Below, piece by piece: positions 48,554 through 59,850 of a stretch of DNA of 64,000 nucleotides. Both the position numbers and the translations under genes were made by a program. The notes beneath the pieces were generated by a model, which had not been told where the DNA came from, searched no databases, and saw only the letters and a list, made by a program, of their open reading frames with translations. How positions within the stretch are numbered: position 1 is the first letter of the stretch; the number at the start of each line of letters is the position of its first letter. Origin of the DNA: Agapanthus africanus (lineage: Eukaryota; Streptophyta; Magnoliopsida; Asparagales; Amaryllidaceae); NCBI GenBank assembly GCA_030015575.1, contig CM057339.1, positions 696,706,761 through 696,770,760 of the forward strand. The letters are read 5' to 3'.

Positions 48554-51500
48554 TCAAGCCGGCGGACGATTTAATATATTCGTCAGTTCATCCTTCTTCC
48601 GCTGGGTCTCGGCCTCATAGTTTATTATTGCGATAAGACGGGCCTCCGCCTGAGACTGTTGGGCCTGGTACGAGGCGAGCCGACTTTCAAGTTCCTGTTC
48701 GGTAACTTTGTGGGCTTCAATCATCTCGTGAGTAAAAATGACGGCTTTATCAATAGCTACCACCTCCTTGATAGCTTCTTGAAGCACCCTCCAGAGTTCA
48801 TATGCATGAGTGGTCTTGGCCATAAGTTCAGCTTGAAGTTCCCCCAGCGCATTTGAAGCCAGCTCCCTCTCCGAAAACTTTTGGTTGAGCCTCTTCTCAC
48901 AGGACTGCAGATTTGCGGCGCACTGTTCAACCAGCCCCCGCAAGCTCGCCTTTGCAGCCACGACCTCTGAAGGAAGGCGCATGCACTCGAGACCATATAA
49001 GCAAGCCTCCACCCTACGAAAAAACTCAACCCAGACATGCACCAATGTTTCACCATGGTAAGCAGCAAGAAAGGGGAGAGAAATGTTGGCTTCGGCAGCA
49101 AATTCTTCGGCTATGAGCGAGCTACCAGCACGAAGGTCTTCGATGAGAGCTGACAAAGAATGAAGGCTTAGTTTTGCCATTCGCTCAGATGCGCGTAGAG
49201 CATAAGGGCCGGGTGGCATAATAATGCAAGATTACAACGGGGTAGGAATGGGAAAAGCTGTTAAGATTCATAAACAATCAGCAAGATTTGCAAACAAAGA
49301 ATAGATGGAACAACGTCAAAACTTTACTTACCCACAGTCATGTAAGAAGGGTTTAAAATATCTCCAGGCCCGTCAAGGATCTCAACTTCATCGTCAGCTT
49401 CCAGAACTGCAGAAGGCATTAGCATCGTTATACGAAATAAAGATAATGCAATGAGGGGGTCAAATAACACTAATCTTGCCCGGAAGAGAGGACGATGCGT
49501 TGCGGGGATATTGCCTGCGGAGCGGCCATCTCGAGTAAATGCTGAAAAGATTTTCTAGGAGACAGATCAGCGATAAACGCCGTCAATCCGCGTAACTCTG
49601 AAAAAACGGAAGGATTCAGATAATGAAGAGATCATTAAAACAAAAAATAGAAGAATACCTTCGATGCTCCTCCCGCTTTGAAATGGAGGGATAACAGCTT
49701 CGGCAGCCTCCTCCATGCCCTCAGATACAACATCGGGGACATAGGCCAATATAACAGCCTCCAGTTGAGGAGAAGCGGCCACCGCTTCAGGCTCCGATGA
49801 AAGGACGGTGGCATCGACTACCTGTCCCACAATCTCCGGGCCGTCACCAGAAAGATCCATTGAATCTGCGGCCAATGAAGATGCCTCTTCCGGGAGAGCA
49901 AGCACCGGAAAAACGGAAGCCACCAATGGAAGCTCTGCCATAGGAATAGCAACTGTAGCGACCACCTCCACACCTATTGGTGTCTCATTGGGGATATGTA
50001 CAGAGTCCACGGTCAAGGCGCTACTCGAGCTCAGATTCTCTGCCACGGCCGAAGTCCTTGCAAAAGTTTTACGTAGATAAGAAGACATAAAAAGTGAAAC
50101 AAATTACTTGTAAAAGGAAAAATACAGAAATCATGCATACCGATACGCCAAGATGCCTCTAATATGGCTTTTTCATGCCGACGTTCTTTCCTGAGGAGGT
50201 ATGCTCGCCGGGGTTCAAATGTGGATTCGTGGCCGCCGATCCACAATGACAACTCATCTTCGGAAGCGGCTGAGCTAGGCTGTTTAAGGGCTATCTCGCC
50301 TCCCTCTTCCAGAGGACCTATAAATATTCGTCGTATTGATGGTGGATCTTCATAGAATATGACGGCAGGATAAGGACTCTTCGGGACGCGCACGTTCTTG
50401 GTCTCGTCCTGAGAACGCCTTATAGCCTCAGCCAATTGTGCGGCTTCCTCGGCGGATGCACCTGGAAAAAGAAGACCATCATCCGGTTCTTGCATAGATA
50501 TTGGTTCATCTTTGATGATAGGCTCGGATTCCGTTAAAAAGTCAAGCAGACCGGTGACTGTCTTCTTCTTCCGCTTCGATCCGGAACTGGCGCTGGAAGA
50601 TGATCGCTTCCTTCCCTTCGGCGCTTCGGTGGGACGTTGACCCACTTCGCCTTCAGTATCCTCTCTCGGCGGTGCTACCGATGATGACACTTCCATTGCT
50701 GACGCCGCAGCTGATGAAACTGCTACTGGCGCCTTATCAGAAGCCTTTGCCTGAGCTCTAGTGCGTATCGGCATGCCAACTGTGGGGGGAGTCAGGCCTA
50801 CGTCCACCGCCTCAGGAATAAGTATGGCGCAAATACCCTTCAAGGGAGGTCAAACCGTTGTCCGCAGTCGCGGTGGGGCAGGAGCTCTATGTCCTAAAAG
50901 TATCCCCCTCTCCTCAGCAATAATGGGACTAACTCGGTGGCGGTACCAACCCGTTAAAGCCTCCATATACCTTGGAATGTAGTCAGCCTCGGGGATCATA
51001 AAGTGAGAACCAGTGTTCAACCGCATGAAATGGTGGGTGGCGTCATGAACAGCTTCCAAAGAAGAGCTGGGTTCCACCATGAATGCCTCAAAGGGAACAC
51101 CCTGGTCATAACCCAATTGCCAGGCAATGCGGTGTGGATTATACCACATAAAAAGAACCGCATCATTTCGGCGGAACACCAAATAACCTGGCCTGATCGA
51201 GTACAAGTGCATGGCTTCCATGGGCTTCAAGGATGGTACTCCCTCTTTTGATAAATCAAACAGCTGCTGAACAGGTCCCGAAGGAGCGGAGAGGATTCAG
51301 TCATTAAATACCATCCCGCCTTCGTTGGAATAAGGATTAAGAAGCATACGAAGAGCCCCTAACTGAGTCGGGTCAGGACCAGAAGCGTCCACCAACCTCA
51401 TGAGCCGCGGGAAGGTATAAGCATCGTAAAAGCCCGGTCTCTGGTGCGCAGCGAATGCCCCTAATACGTGCATCTCAATCCACAACATAAAATAATGAAG

Positions 51501-51679
51501 AGAGAAACTCACCACATTCACACCCGGGGTTGAGGTATTGGCTGCTGTGCTCAGCCCGTGGTACAAGTGCAATAACCCTGCAATGCCTACGGTTAGTCGC
51601 GTCCCTTCGGCAATGCGATGAGCAGGGTAAATGACTGAGGCTCTCATAAAGCAACGATGCGTTGGAACGATAAACCAAC
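48554..51679 (-). pseudogene. Antisense gene of element E, C-terminal part (plant mobile domain-like)
   Basis: This lies opposite to the element's own genes, between integrase and the right LTR, where Tat-lineage elements are known to carry extra antisense ORFs. The part nearest 51,650-50,850 has phrases typical of the plant mobile domain (aminotransferase-like) family: FSLHYFMLWIEMHVLGAF, SIRPGYLVFRRND and NPHRIAWQLGYDQ. Downstream come a Ser/Ala-rich acidic region with a basic patch (GRKRSSSSASSGSKRKKK, about 50,590) that resembles a nuclear localisation signal, and a heptad-rich, Gln/Glu-rich segment (49,219-48,554) likely to form a coiled coil. Sequences resembling splice donors (such as GGTAAGTAAAG at about 49,328 in minus sense) suggest a multi-exon gene. 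Its function in the element is unknown. Confidence 0.65.
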
Positions 51680-53585
51680 TGATTGATCATTTTTTTCGAT
51701 GTCGTGTTTAGAAATGATGTTTCACAATCAAAGAAATTTGTAAACCGCAATCAATAACGGTGTCAATTGTAGGTTCGTTAGTGAGTGCGGATCGTCCACA
51801 GAGATGTGTGTTTTGCTCGCTATTGATTTAGATGAGTCGAAAATTAAAGGAAAGGAAAGAAAATTTGATTCTAGATTTATGAATTTTAGCTTCAAGAATT
51901 AAGAGAAAATAAAGTTCAAGAAATCAAGAATCAAGAATTATCCAAATTGAATTCGTTATCAAGATTTGTAAAGAGGCTCGTAGGAATCGATCGAATCGAT
52001 AGTGAGGATGAAGACTTGTGATTACGTATTCTTATCCATTGATGATTTGTTGCTAGATTGATGAAGATCAACGAGAATTAGGGATCTCTTGCGGAAACTA
52101 GGATTTCATCATCTATCCCTTGTCCTTTCGTTGATTATCATTCACATTCTAGCCTCTAGGAAATTCAAGCATCGATCGTTAATCTCTAATTAAGAGCGAA
52201 AACATTCAAGAAAGCGTCTCGCTCGAAACTAGGTTGTCGATGATTCAATTTACTGGAGTTTACAAAACTCATAGGACTTAAGAATCGTTCAAAAATATAA
52301 TCATCATCATCTATCTATTTTCTCGATTCCTCCACGAGCGGAGTTTTTATTCAAACATCATATCAAAGAAATCAATCAAGAATTGAAAACTCATCATAAT
52401 GCTCAAATATAAAGATAATCAAGACTATTCAACAATTCCATTACAATTCGCTCAAGAACAACAAGAATTTGAGGAAAGAACTCGATCGCTGAATTAGCTT
52501 CGCATCGTCTCCGTGAGTCGCGGATCGTCTTGGATCACTTGCTCGGTTGAATATCGGCATCGCTTCTAAAAGGTTGATGGCTTCTTGCTTGAATCGACAC
52601 TCGATAGATCTTGATTTCGATCAAATTGCATCACTCAATTTGATTAGAATTTTATTTGGATCTACAATTTTTCCCTCCAAAATGAACCAACCCAAACCCT
52701 AGATCTAGATCTCATTTTATAACCACCTCATTTGAATTTTCCCTCCAAAATGAACCACCTCATTTGAATTTTCCCTCCAAAATAGGTTGTTAGAAAGAAT
52801 CTTCTAGAAGAAGTTTGTTGGAGGGAATATTCTAGAATAAGGAATATTCTAGGATAAGGTTATTGGAGAGAGCCTTCTAGAATGAGTTTGTTAGAGGGAA
52901 CATTCTAGAATGAGGTTGTTACAAGGAGGCTTCTAGAAGAAGGTTGTTGGAGAGAGTCTTCTAGAAGAAGTTTGTTGTGCAGAGCCTTCTGGAAGAAGGT
53001 TGTTGCATGGAATATTCTAGAGTGAGTTTGTTATGCAGAGCCTTCTGGAATAAGCCACGTGGTCTTTGAGAGTCTTCTAGAAGCAAGGGTTGTTACAAGA
53101 AGCCACGTGGAGAAATTTGATGTGATGATGTGTCCAAAACACCGCGGATCCGCCGCGAATAGGCCCATTAGGCCGTGGATCCGCGGCCCTTTGGTGGCAA
53201 CTTTGTGTGAATCTTCCAGGCTGTCTTGGTGCTGATCTTTGGGGACTTATTTTATATCTGGAATATTTTTATACTCTTTTGTTCACTGCCAGATCACAAG
53301 TCTTAGACTTGGCGTATTTTTATCGGCACTTTCAACAGTTTCGGTTCTTTTACCTGGAATTTCCTGCACACAATCTCGAGACAAGTGTTGCGATATACAA
53401 AGATCATGCGTGCAATAATAAACACTCAATTTCCCTCAAAATGCCGGTTATAATATATAACACATGTTATTTGGTATTTTACAGACAATTTGCTAATATG
53501 TGTTATATTCATACCGAACACCTTTAGATGATTGCAAATAGTAGGGAAATTGATGTGTTAAAAATGCAATATTTTCGACTGATCA
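51680..53585 (-). repeat. LTR of element D
   Basis: 1,906 bp, reverse complement of the solo LTR at 39,475-41,327 with clear divergence. In plus sense it starts TGATTGATCAT and ends CGACTGATCA. The array at 52,802-53,081 replaces the AAGCTTC set of the solo copy. A GC-rich block with CCGCGGATCCGCCGCG lies at about 53,142. Confidence 0.92.
52802..53081. promoter_or_regulatory. Array of heat-shock-element-like sites in the LTR of D
   Basis: About nine perfect TTCnnGAA cores, mostly TTCTAGAA, lie in a tandem repeat of about 30-40 bp, plus near matches. At 52,825-52,837 GAATATTCTAGAA forms an alternating GAA/TTC/GAA triple, the canonical heat shock factor site. Family knowledge: heat-activated plant retrotransposons such as ONSEN use such clusters. 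Function here is inference. Confidence 0.6.
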
Positions 53586-53600
53586 AATTTCCCCAAACTT
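53586..53600 (-). other. Polypurine tract of D
   Basis: In minus sense TAAGTTTGGGGAAATT abuts the LTR start TGATCAGTCG, preceded by GCTCGGGACGACCG. This is the same arrangement as in B. Confidence 0.85.
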
Positions 53601-55395
53601 ATTTTCGGTCGTCCCGAGCAAACTATTTTATTAAAAAGAGAAGGAGAAAATATAAGAAAAACAAAAACTAACTAGCATACTTTTGTAGGCAACACGATTG
53701 CACTGAGCACGTGCAACAAGCCTTTAAACCTCTAGGTGTCCCTAGTAGGAGGAGTGTTGTCTCCTGAGGGTTTTCAGCGGATTGCACCCACAAATTCCAA
53801 TAATAAAAGGAAGACCGTGAAAGTTACATGTAAAGATAAGAATTATAAAAGAAAGACTTTGAAAATCAGAGTTTCCAACTATACTAGCTTTTCGGTTGTC
53901 ATGAGCCCTATCTTAATAGTCATGAAAAGATGTCAGAAATCACATCATCCCTCAATAAAACATCGTCTTTATTCTTCATTCCTATCTTTCTTCCAAACAT
54001 CGATCATATAACCCTACGTGTGTGTAATAGACATCCCTACACCCGGATAATTCAATTCAAGCTATCATACTCTTGTCCATCTGCCTTAGTATTTTTTAAT
54101 TTGATGAATATTTAGATGTGCTCACACATTTTTCATGCGACCGTTAATACTTCTTGAGGTACTAACCGACCGATTACTCATGTGCTTGCTTATACGGTGT
54201 ATTAGTATTTTCCTCATCTTGCACCACCTAAGGCTTAGCAGTGACTCTCAGACCAGTTGGTCTAAGGCACTAGGTGATGAAGCACCCTCGCTATATTTTT
54301 TTATTGCTGCCTTGGCGATAACAAAACCAGTGTTCATTTTTCTTCACCATTTTATATTTTTTTCAATTTTTTATTTCCTTCATACTTTCGGCTTTTAGAC
54401 AAGAGCATTTCAAGGTATCCTCTACTATCCCGAATTTCAAGACGTGTGTAAGTGCGTATAGTAGGGTATCAACGTTCAAATATTTGGCTTTCAGAATATA
54501 AACTATTTTTCAGAATTATTTTTATCCTCAGATTAGTGACTTCCTTCATCTTACTAACCATTAGGACAACGGCTCATAACTACTTATTACTAGTTCGTTT
54601 AAGAAAACTTCTAATTTTCTTGGTTTTCTTAAATTTTTCCAATCTTTTGGATGTAATTTTTCACTATCTAATCTTTTATTATCTTATTTATGTACAAAAT
54701 ATTTTTATTTTTTTTGAAAATTTTTAAATTTTTATAGGTTTTTAAAATTTTTTGTGCTTATGCAAAGTATGATGCAAATGATGCGAAAATAAGCACAAAC
54801 CTCCTCCAAACTTGTTTTCAACAGTGTCCTCACTGTTGCCATCCGCTAGATCACAAAAACCTGTAAGCCTGGGAGGAAATTTATTAATGGGGGCAAAATA
54901 TATTAAAGTGAAAATCCTCCCCCAAACTTATTCTCTGGCTCACAATATTGAGGACAACAGTTATTTTCAAGAACTAAAAATACAACCCCCCCCCCCAAAC
55001 TTGAGTTAAACAATGTTAATCTTTTAAAATCACAAGAGGGATCAAAGTTACTGGTCAATGCCAAGCTTTGCAAAGACCGAAAATCAACACCAACCATTCA
55101 AAATTTTTATCAGTGTAGTATACCAGTTGGTGGAAGAACAAGAAGAAGTGGGGAAAGGGTAAGTGGTGTGAAGGAGAGGGTTTGCGTCTCGTTCTGGAGA
55201 GACGACACAGTGAAAATGATGGATTACTTGCATTCTCATGACTGTCAAGAAGAAGAGGTGGAGGTTCAATTTCTTTGTTGTGGAGATGATTCATCTCAAC
55301 ACCCGTATTTGCTAAGAGTGCGAGTCTATCAGCGAAGCTTTCATCGATATACCGAAGAATAATGTCATCAAAAAGTGCGGGTTGATACTCAGACT
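53601..55395 (-). other. 3' non-coding region of D, shared with B
   Basis: AT-rich. It contains blocks found in B in the same order: near 53,728 (CCTCTAGGTGTCCCTAGTAG), near 54,253 (CCAGTTGGTCTAAGGCACTA) and near 55,090 (CACCAACCATTCAAAA). No gene is convincing. A C9 run lies near 54,988. Confidence 0.75.
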
Positions 55396-57908
55396 TCAAA
55401 AAAGGTTCATCATCGACGTTAGATGTTGACCCGGACAACTCGAAAGAAGGGTCCGATGTATATGATACATATCTAGGTCAAATAACAACGTATAAATGAA
55501 GTCTGGATCTGTATCGTGAAGTTGATCAAATTCGATGCTGTCAACATCCATTAATTCGACAGAACAGACTCGAGCATGAGGATCGGAGGGTTGACTTCCC
55601 AACTTGTAAATGTTGAGCTCAATTGACCTATTCCCAAAAGATAGGTTCATAGAGCCGTTTCTACAGTTGATTACAGCGTTGGAAGTAGCCGAAAGGGGAC
55701 GACCTAAAATCACCGGAATTTGGTTCCGTGGGTTCGCTACAGGCTGTGTATCAAGAACAATAAAGTCCACAGGGAATACAAATTCCCCGATTTTTATCAA
55801 CACATCCTCCAGTTCACCCCTAGGTTTGGTGATTGATCGGTCGGCCATCTGGAGAGTTATGTTCGAGGGGTTTAACACTCCGATACCTAGTTGCTCGTAG
55901 ACCGAGTAAGGAAGCAAGTTAACACTAGCGCCAAGGTCAAGTAAAGCACGGTTAATGTGTTTATCCCCAATAGAAATAGAAATAGTAGGACAGCCGGTGT
56001 CCTTACGTTTCCTTGGTAATTGTTGGGGAAAAGCCGTGTCTACAGTGCTTGATATGAACACTTTTTTCGGCACTTGAGTCTTCTTCTTCCTGGTGCAAAA
56101 GTTCTTAAGAAATTTCGCATAGGACGGAACTTGTTGGATAGAATTTAGGAGAGGGATATTGATGTTAACTTCCTTAAACATGTCCACAAGCTTCTCACTT
56201 TGTGCATCATGTTTGTTGGGCCTCAACCTTTCTAGAAATGGGGCTCTATCAATAAGTGTTGGGTCCAACATTTGTGGAGAAGTTTGTGGGGGTGGAAAAG
56301 GTGAAGTGGGTGGAGGGTTCGAGCCTATGGGAAAACGGAGAATAGGCTCGGAAGAAGAAAGTACACTAGACGAAATAGGACAAGAAGTAGAAGTGGGAAT
56401 AGAAGTGGGAATGGAAGTGGAAGTGGAAACCGGGGTGTTAATGATCAATTCATCATTATCAATTTGTTCACCCACATGATTGTCTAGCACTCTTCCAGAT
56501 CTCAACATTGTAAATGCATCCACATTAGTGTAATGTGAAGGTCCAGGATCAGGTAGGGGTTGAGATGGAAGATTCCCTTTTTCTCCAGCACTCATTCTGG
56601 CAGTCAGTTGTGCAATTTGTGCTTCTATCGATTTGATACTCTCACCGTGGGAGACAATGTTTTGCACTAATGTCTGGATAGAAGACTTTAAAATGTCATT
56701 CGTTTGCATGAACTGTGTAATGAACATGTTGAGTGCAGAGGGTGTAGAAGTACCGGCAAAAGAAGGATCGAAGTTGTTGGCCAGGTTTTGAAAATTTTGT
56801 GGTTAAAAGGGGTGCTGACTCATTTGTGGTGGTTGCTGTTGCTGTGGAGGGACCCGTTGAAAGTTATTATGGTTTGGATCCGTGTATTGAGTTTGGTGTT
56901 GGATCCAAGAAAGATCAGGGTGATTTCTCCAATCTTGATTATATGAGGAAGAAGAAGGATCGTTTCCAGGTCTTTGCTGAAATGCAGCATTAGTGTGACC
57001 TTGAAACGGTACATTCAAAGGATATTCTTCCGTCAAATGTGATGGGTTTGAACAGCAGCCACACATGGTTTTGGGAAATGTGTATTGGTTTAGGGAGGCT
57101 GAGGAGAACTTGTTTTCTAGAGCATCGAGCTTCCTTTGCATTGCGGCCATTTCGGCTCTCATTGTGACGGAAACATCGAGCTGATTGATATCTTCCCTAG
57201 GCTGTGGTGGTTTAACACTTTCCCATTGTAATATGCTTTGAGCTAAATCTTCTAAATATTTCCAAGCTTCACCATCATCTTTAGATAGGAATTGGCAATG
57301 ACACATGGTTTCAAGCATCTGTTTTGTTGTGAGATCAATACCCTCATAGATAACTCGACACAAATCCCATCTGGGGATTCCGTGATGAGGGCATTGTAAA
57401 AGAAGATTCTTGAACCGTTCAAAGCATTTCCAAAATGGTTCATTGGGAAGTTGGGTGAATTTGAAGATTTCGCTACGAACACGGGCGGTCTTATGATTGG
57501 GATAAAATTTCTTAAGGAATGCTACAACGAATTCGTCCTATGTTGAAATAGAATGTGCGGGTGTGTTGTAAAGCCACTTCTCGGCCAAATTGCACAAAGT
57601 GAATGGGAGAAGACGTAAACGCAGAGCATCCAAAAACAGTTGTGAATTACCCATCAAAGCACATACGTTTTCGAATTTGGTGATAAACACGTATGCGTCT
57701 TCAGACTCGAGCCCGTGAAATTTGGGTAAAAGTTTGATGAATTGGGGTTTAATTTCAAAATTGTCCTCATTGGCTGGTGGTATAGAAAGACGGGTAGGAA
57801 GTGGAACACGTGTAGGATAGCATCTCTCTTGAGAGAAATGCGTGGAGGATTCTGCGCACCTGCTGGCGGTGGCAGAGTGGTGTTAAAGTTTGATGGAAAT
57901 CCGTCCAT
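55396..57908 (-). pseudogene. gag-protease region of element D (Athila-like)
   Basis: Reading down the minus strand from the ATG at 57,908 (MDGFPSNFN): gag-like sequence with IYEGIDLTTKQMLETM and EAWKYLEDLAQ (about 57,350-57,230), then a Cys-containing stretch CGCCSNPSHLTEEYP near 57,060. A linker with LRSGRVL (about 56,500) follows, then a protease with ALLDLGASVNLLPYSVYEQLG (quoted as ALLDLGASVNLLP, near 55,945), LQMADRSITKPRG and VILGRPLSATSNAVIN. These phrases match Athila-type Gypsy gag-protease. No reverse transcriptase follows. The region carries a few breaks. Confidence 0.8.
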
Positions 57909-57912
57909 CGCG

Positions 57913-57952
57913 GTCGCTGTAGTATAGTGGTAAGTATTCCCGCCTGTCACGC
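57913..57952 (+). other. Partial tRNA-Asp(GTC): 5' half only
   Basis: Forty bases match nucleotides 1-40 of plant tRNA-Asp(GTC) with one difference at position 5. The match covers acceptor strand, D arm and anticodon loop with GTC, and stops just past the loop. The 3' half is absent, so it is not a tRNA gene. It lies exactly at the end of element D, in antisense to the element. Confidence 0.85.
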
Positions 57953-59020
57953 TGATAAAACTGACGAAGAAAGTTTCTTCCTCCATGCCGGGAGCCGCAA
58001 TCGACTCAAAAGGTACAGCCGACAAGATTGGGATGTAAAACTGCGGCAGATCTTCTTCTCTAGTCGGTAGCTTATTTAACCCAAACCCGAAGGGGTCGTT
58101 GATATTCGCGAACTTCGGAGCCTCCTTTGATAGGACGTCTTCACGAAGGAAGCAGGCGATAAAGCTCTTAAAAGTGACGCCTTGTTCCTCCTACTCGGTG
58201 AACAACTTCTCAAAAATACCCAGAGTCTTGATTAGACTTGGATACTTATGACGGACGGCATTTTCAGTTGACAAGCCGTCAAGCGTAGCAGGCACAGTGA
58301 CGAATGCATACTCGTCAGGAGGCAGCAATTCTTCATAGGGCGCTCCCCTGATCGGCAATCCAAAAATTTCGCGAAACTCTTCCAAAGAAATCGAAACTTC
58401 GCGATCCCTTAATAAGAAAGTGTTGGTGGGAAGATTCCATTGATTTAGGAAAGTTTTAACCCATCATACATGGGGAGACTGATAATGGAAGAAGGACGCG
58501 TATACCGCCTGGTAAAGCCCGACCCTCTGCATCGCGCACGATGAGCGGACAAGATGTAATGAGCCCAGAAAAGATAGCCCGTGAGATGGCGAGGGATAAG
58601 TCCTATCTTGTAGACTTGTCCCCAGGGTTGGGCTTCACCTTGGCAAATACGACGCCCCAAGATATCTATGGCTGGCACAGGCTGGTGTGGTATCCCAACT
58701 GTAGATGGCTCAAGACAGCCCGTAGGATTCCAATCCGCCACCTGTATGGCAAAAGCAGTCTGCGGACGATCCAATGGCAAGAATGGGCAGAGAGGTTTTG
58801 TTTGCGCCTCGCAAAGAAAACTTCGGCGACCGCGGATGATATGACCGTACCAGGTTCCCCACAAAAGCAGATTGGCGCAGTCCGGGTCATGAGCTCTAAT
58901 CATCGCCATCACCTCTTCGTCAGACAGTGACTGAGGAAGGCAGCCTCCGAGCGGGTGAAAGGGAAGTATGGAAGAGAAGCCATTGTTCCTGAAACAAAGG
59001 AAGGGGAAATTGTTAATGAA
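57953..59020 (-). pseudogene. Antisense gene of element E, N-terminal part
   Basis: On the minus strand about 58,440-58,190 is a stretch with LPTNTFLL, then ISLEEFREIFGLPIRG. It fits the conserved start of plant mobile domain proteins, where a TNTF-type phrase is followed by a TLEEF-xx-xxGLP-xxG phrase. The segment at about 58,900-58,460 (LLLWGTWYGHIIRG, WNPTGCLEP) probably belongs to the same gene. Element D lies between this and the C-terminal part. Conserved order on both sides of D supports one original gene. Confidence 0.6.
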
Positions 59021-59028
59021 ACCCACAT

Positions 59029-59043
59029 GTGTGTGTGTGTGTG

Positions 59044-59098
<55 letters not shown>
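59029..59098. repeat. GT then AT microsatellite
   Basis: A (GT)n tract at about 59,029-59,044 is followed by roughly 25 AT units. It produces artificial Ile-Tyr repeats in translation and is not coding. Confidence 0.95.
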
Positions 59099-59100
<2 letters not shown>

Positions 59101-59125
59101 ACAGTGGAAGAAAACGACAAGCCAC

Positions 59126-59850
59126 TTATTTCATGGGACCATTGGTTGCAAAACACATAGGCCCCACAAAATCAATATGGCGGCTCACTAATGATGAGGA
59201 AGGGTAATCATTATGAGAATAAAAGGAAGATTCTCAATAAATGAATAAGGGAGTTTTAACAGCTCTGAACATTCCCCTAAGGCAAAACCCATCATGACCT
59301 CGGTGAAAATCAAACAGAATCTTTCCTAAAATTTTTTCTGTTTTGTCAAGAACAGCTGAGGATAAAAAAATCCCAAGAAGTCTTTTTGTTAGAAAGAAGT
59401 TCTCCAGAGGAATTAAATTCCAAGAAAATTTTCAGAGCTAAGCTCTTTGGAATGGAACTAAATTCCAAAAGAAAATGAGTACCGTCATCAATCCCCTAAG
59501 ATCTGAGAAAAACGCCTAACATTGGGGGTTTACTATCTAAAGTTCGTGCATTCTTAGAGATTGGAAAGATGAGTTCTTATTTAAAAGGAAAAACCCTTGA
59601 TGTGGATTTAAAATCCAAAGAAAATTTCTACAAAAAGTTTCTCGGCCGTTCAAGATCCTTACCTGAAAAAGGATTCCTTTTTGACAGAGTTAAACTCTGG
59701 ATTTTGTTTTAATGAACAGAGAACTGAGCTCTGAGGAAGAGAATTAAATTCTCAAGGCAAGAACGAGAAAGGAAGAAGATGAAGGAGTGGAGGCGCTGCT
59801 GAAGAAACCCTTGCATTTATAAGACATGATAGGAAACGGTTCATCTTCCC
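59126..59850 (+). other. 3' end of element E before its right LTR
   Basis: No gene is seen. From about 59,399 to 59,760 there are dyads in the style of the LTR, such as GGAATTAAATTCC, CAGAGTTAAACTCTG, GTGGATTTAAAATCCA and GAGAATTAAATTCTC. No strong polypurine tract is visible at 59,851. Confidence 0.5.

Larger units (their letters stand above)
51680..57952 (-). mobile_element. Element D: one-LTR, gag-protease element of Athila-like Ty3/Gypsy type, in the antisense gene of E
   Basis: Minus oriented. The single LTR is at 51,680-53,585, followed by polypurine tract, 3' non-coding region, protease and gag. At the far end, where a second LTR would be expected, the element finishes with a 40-base stretch matching the 5' half of tRNA-Asp. 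No reverse transcriptase or integrase is seen, so it is non-autonomous. No clean 5-bp target duplication is visible; TTTATC (minus sense) occurs in the target on both sides. Its 3' region is shared with element B, and its LTR with the solo LTR at 39,475-41,327. Confidence 0.8.

Noticed and set aside
57913-57952. Functional tRNA-Asp gene
   Set aside because: Only the 5' half is present. The variable region, T arm and 3' acceptor strand are missing.
59046-59125. Membrane-like Ile-Tyr repeat protein
   Set aside because: It is the translation of an AT microsatellite.
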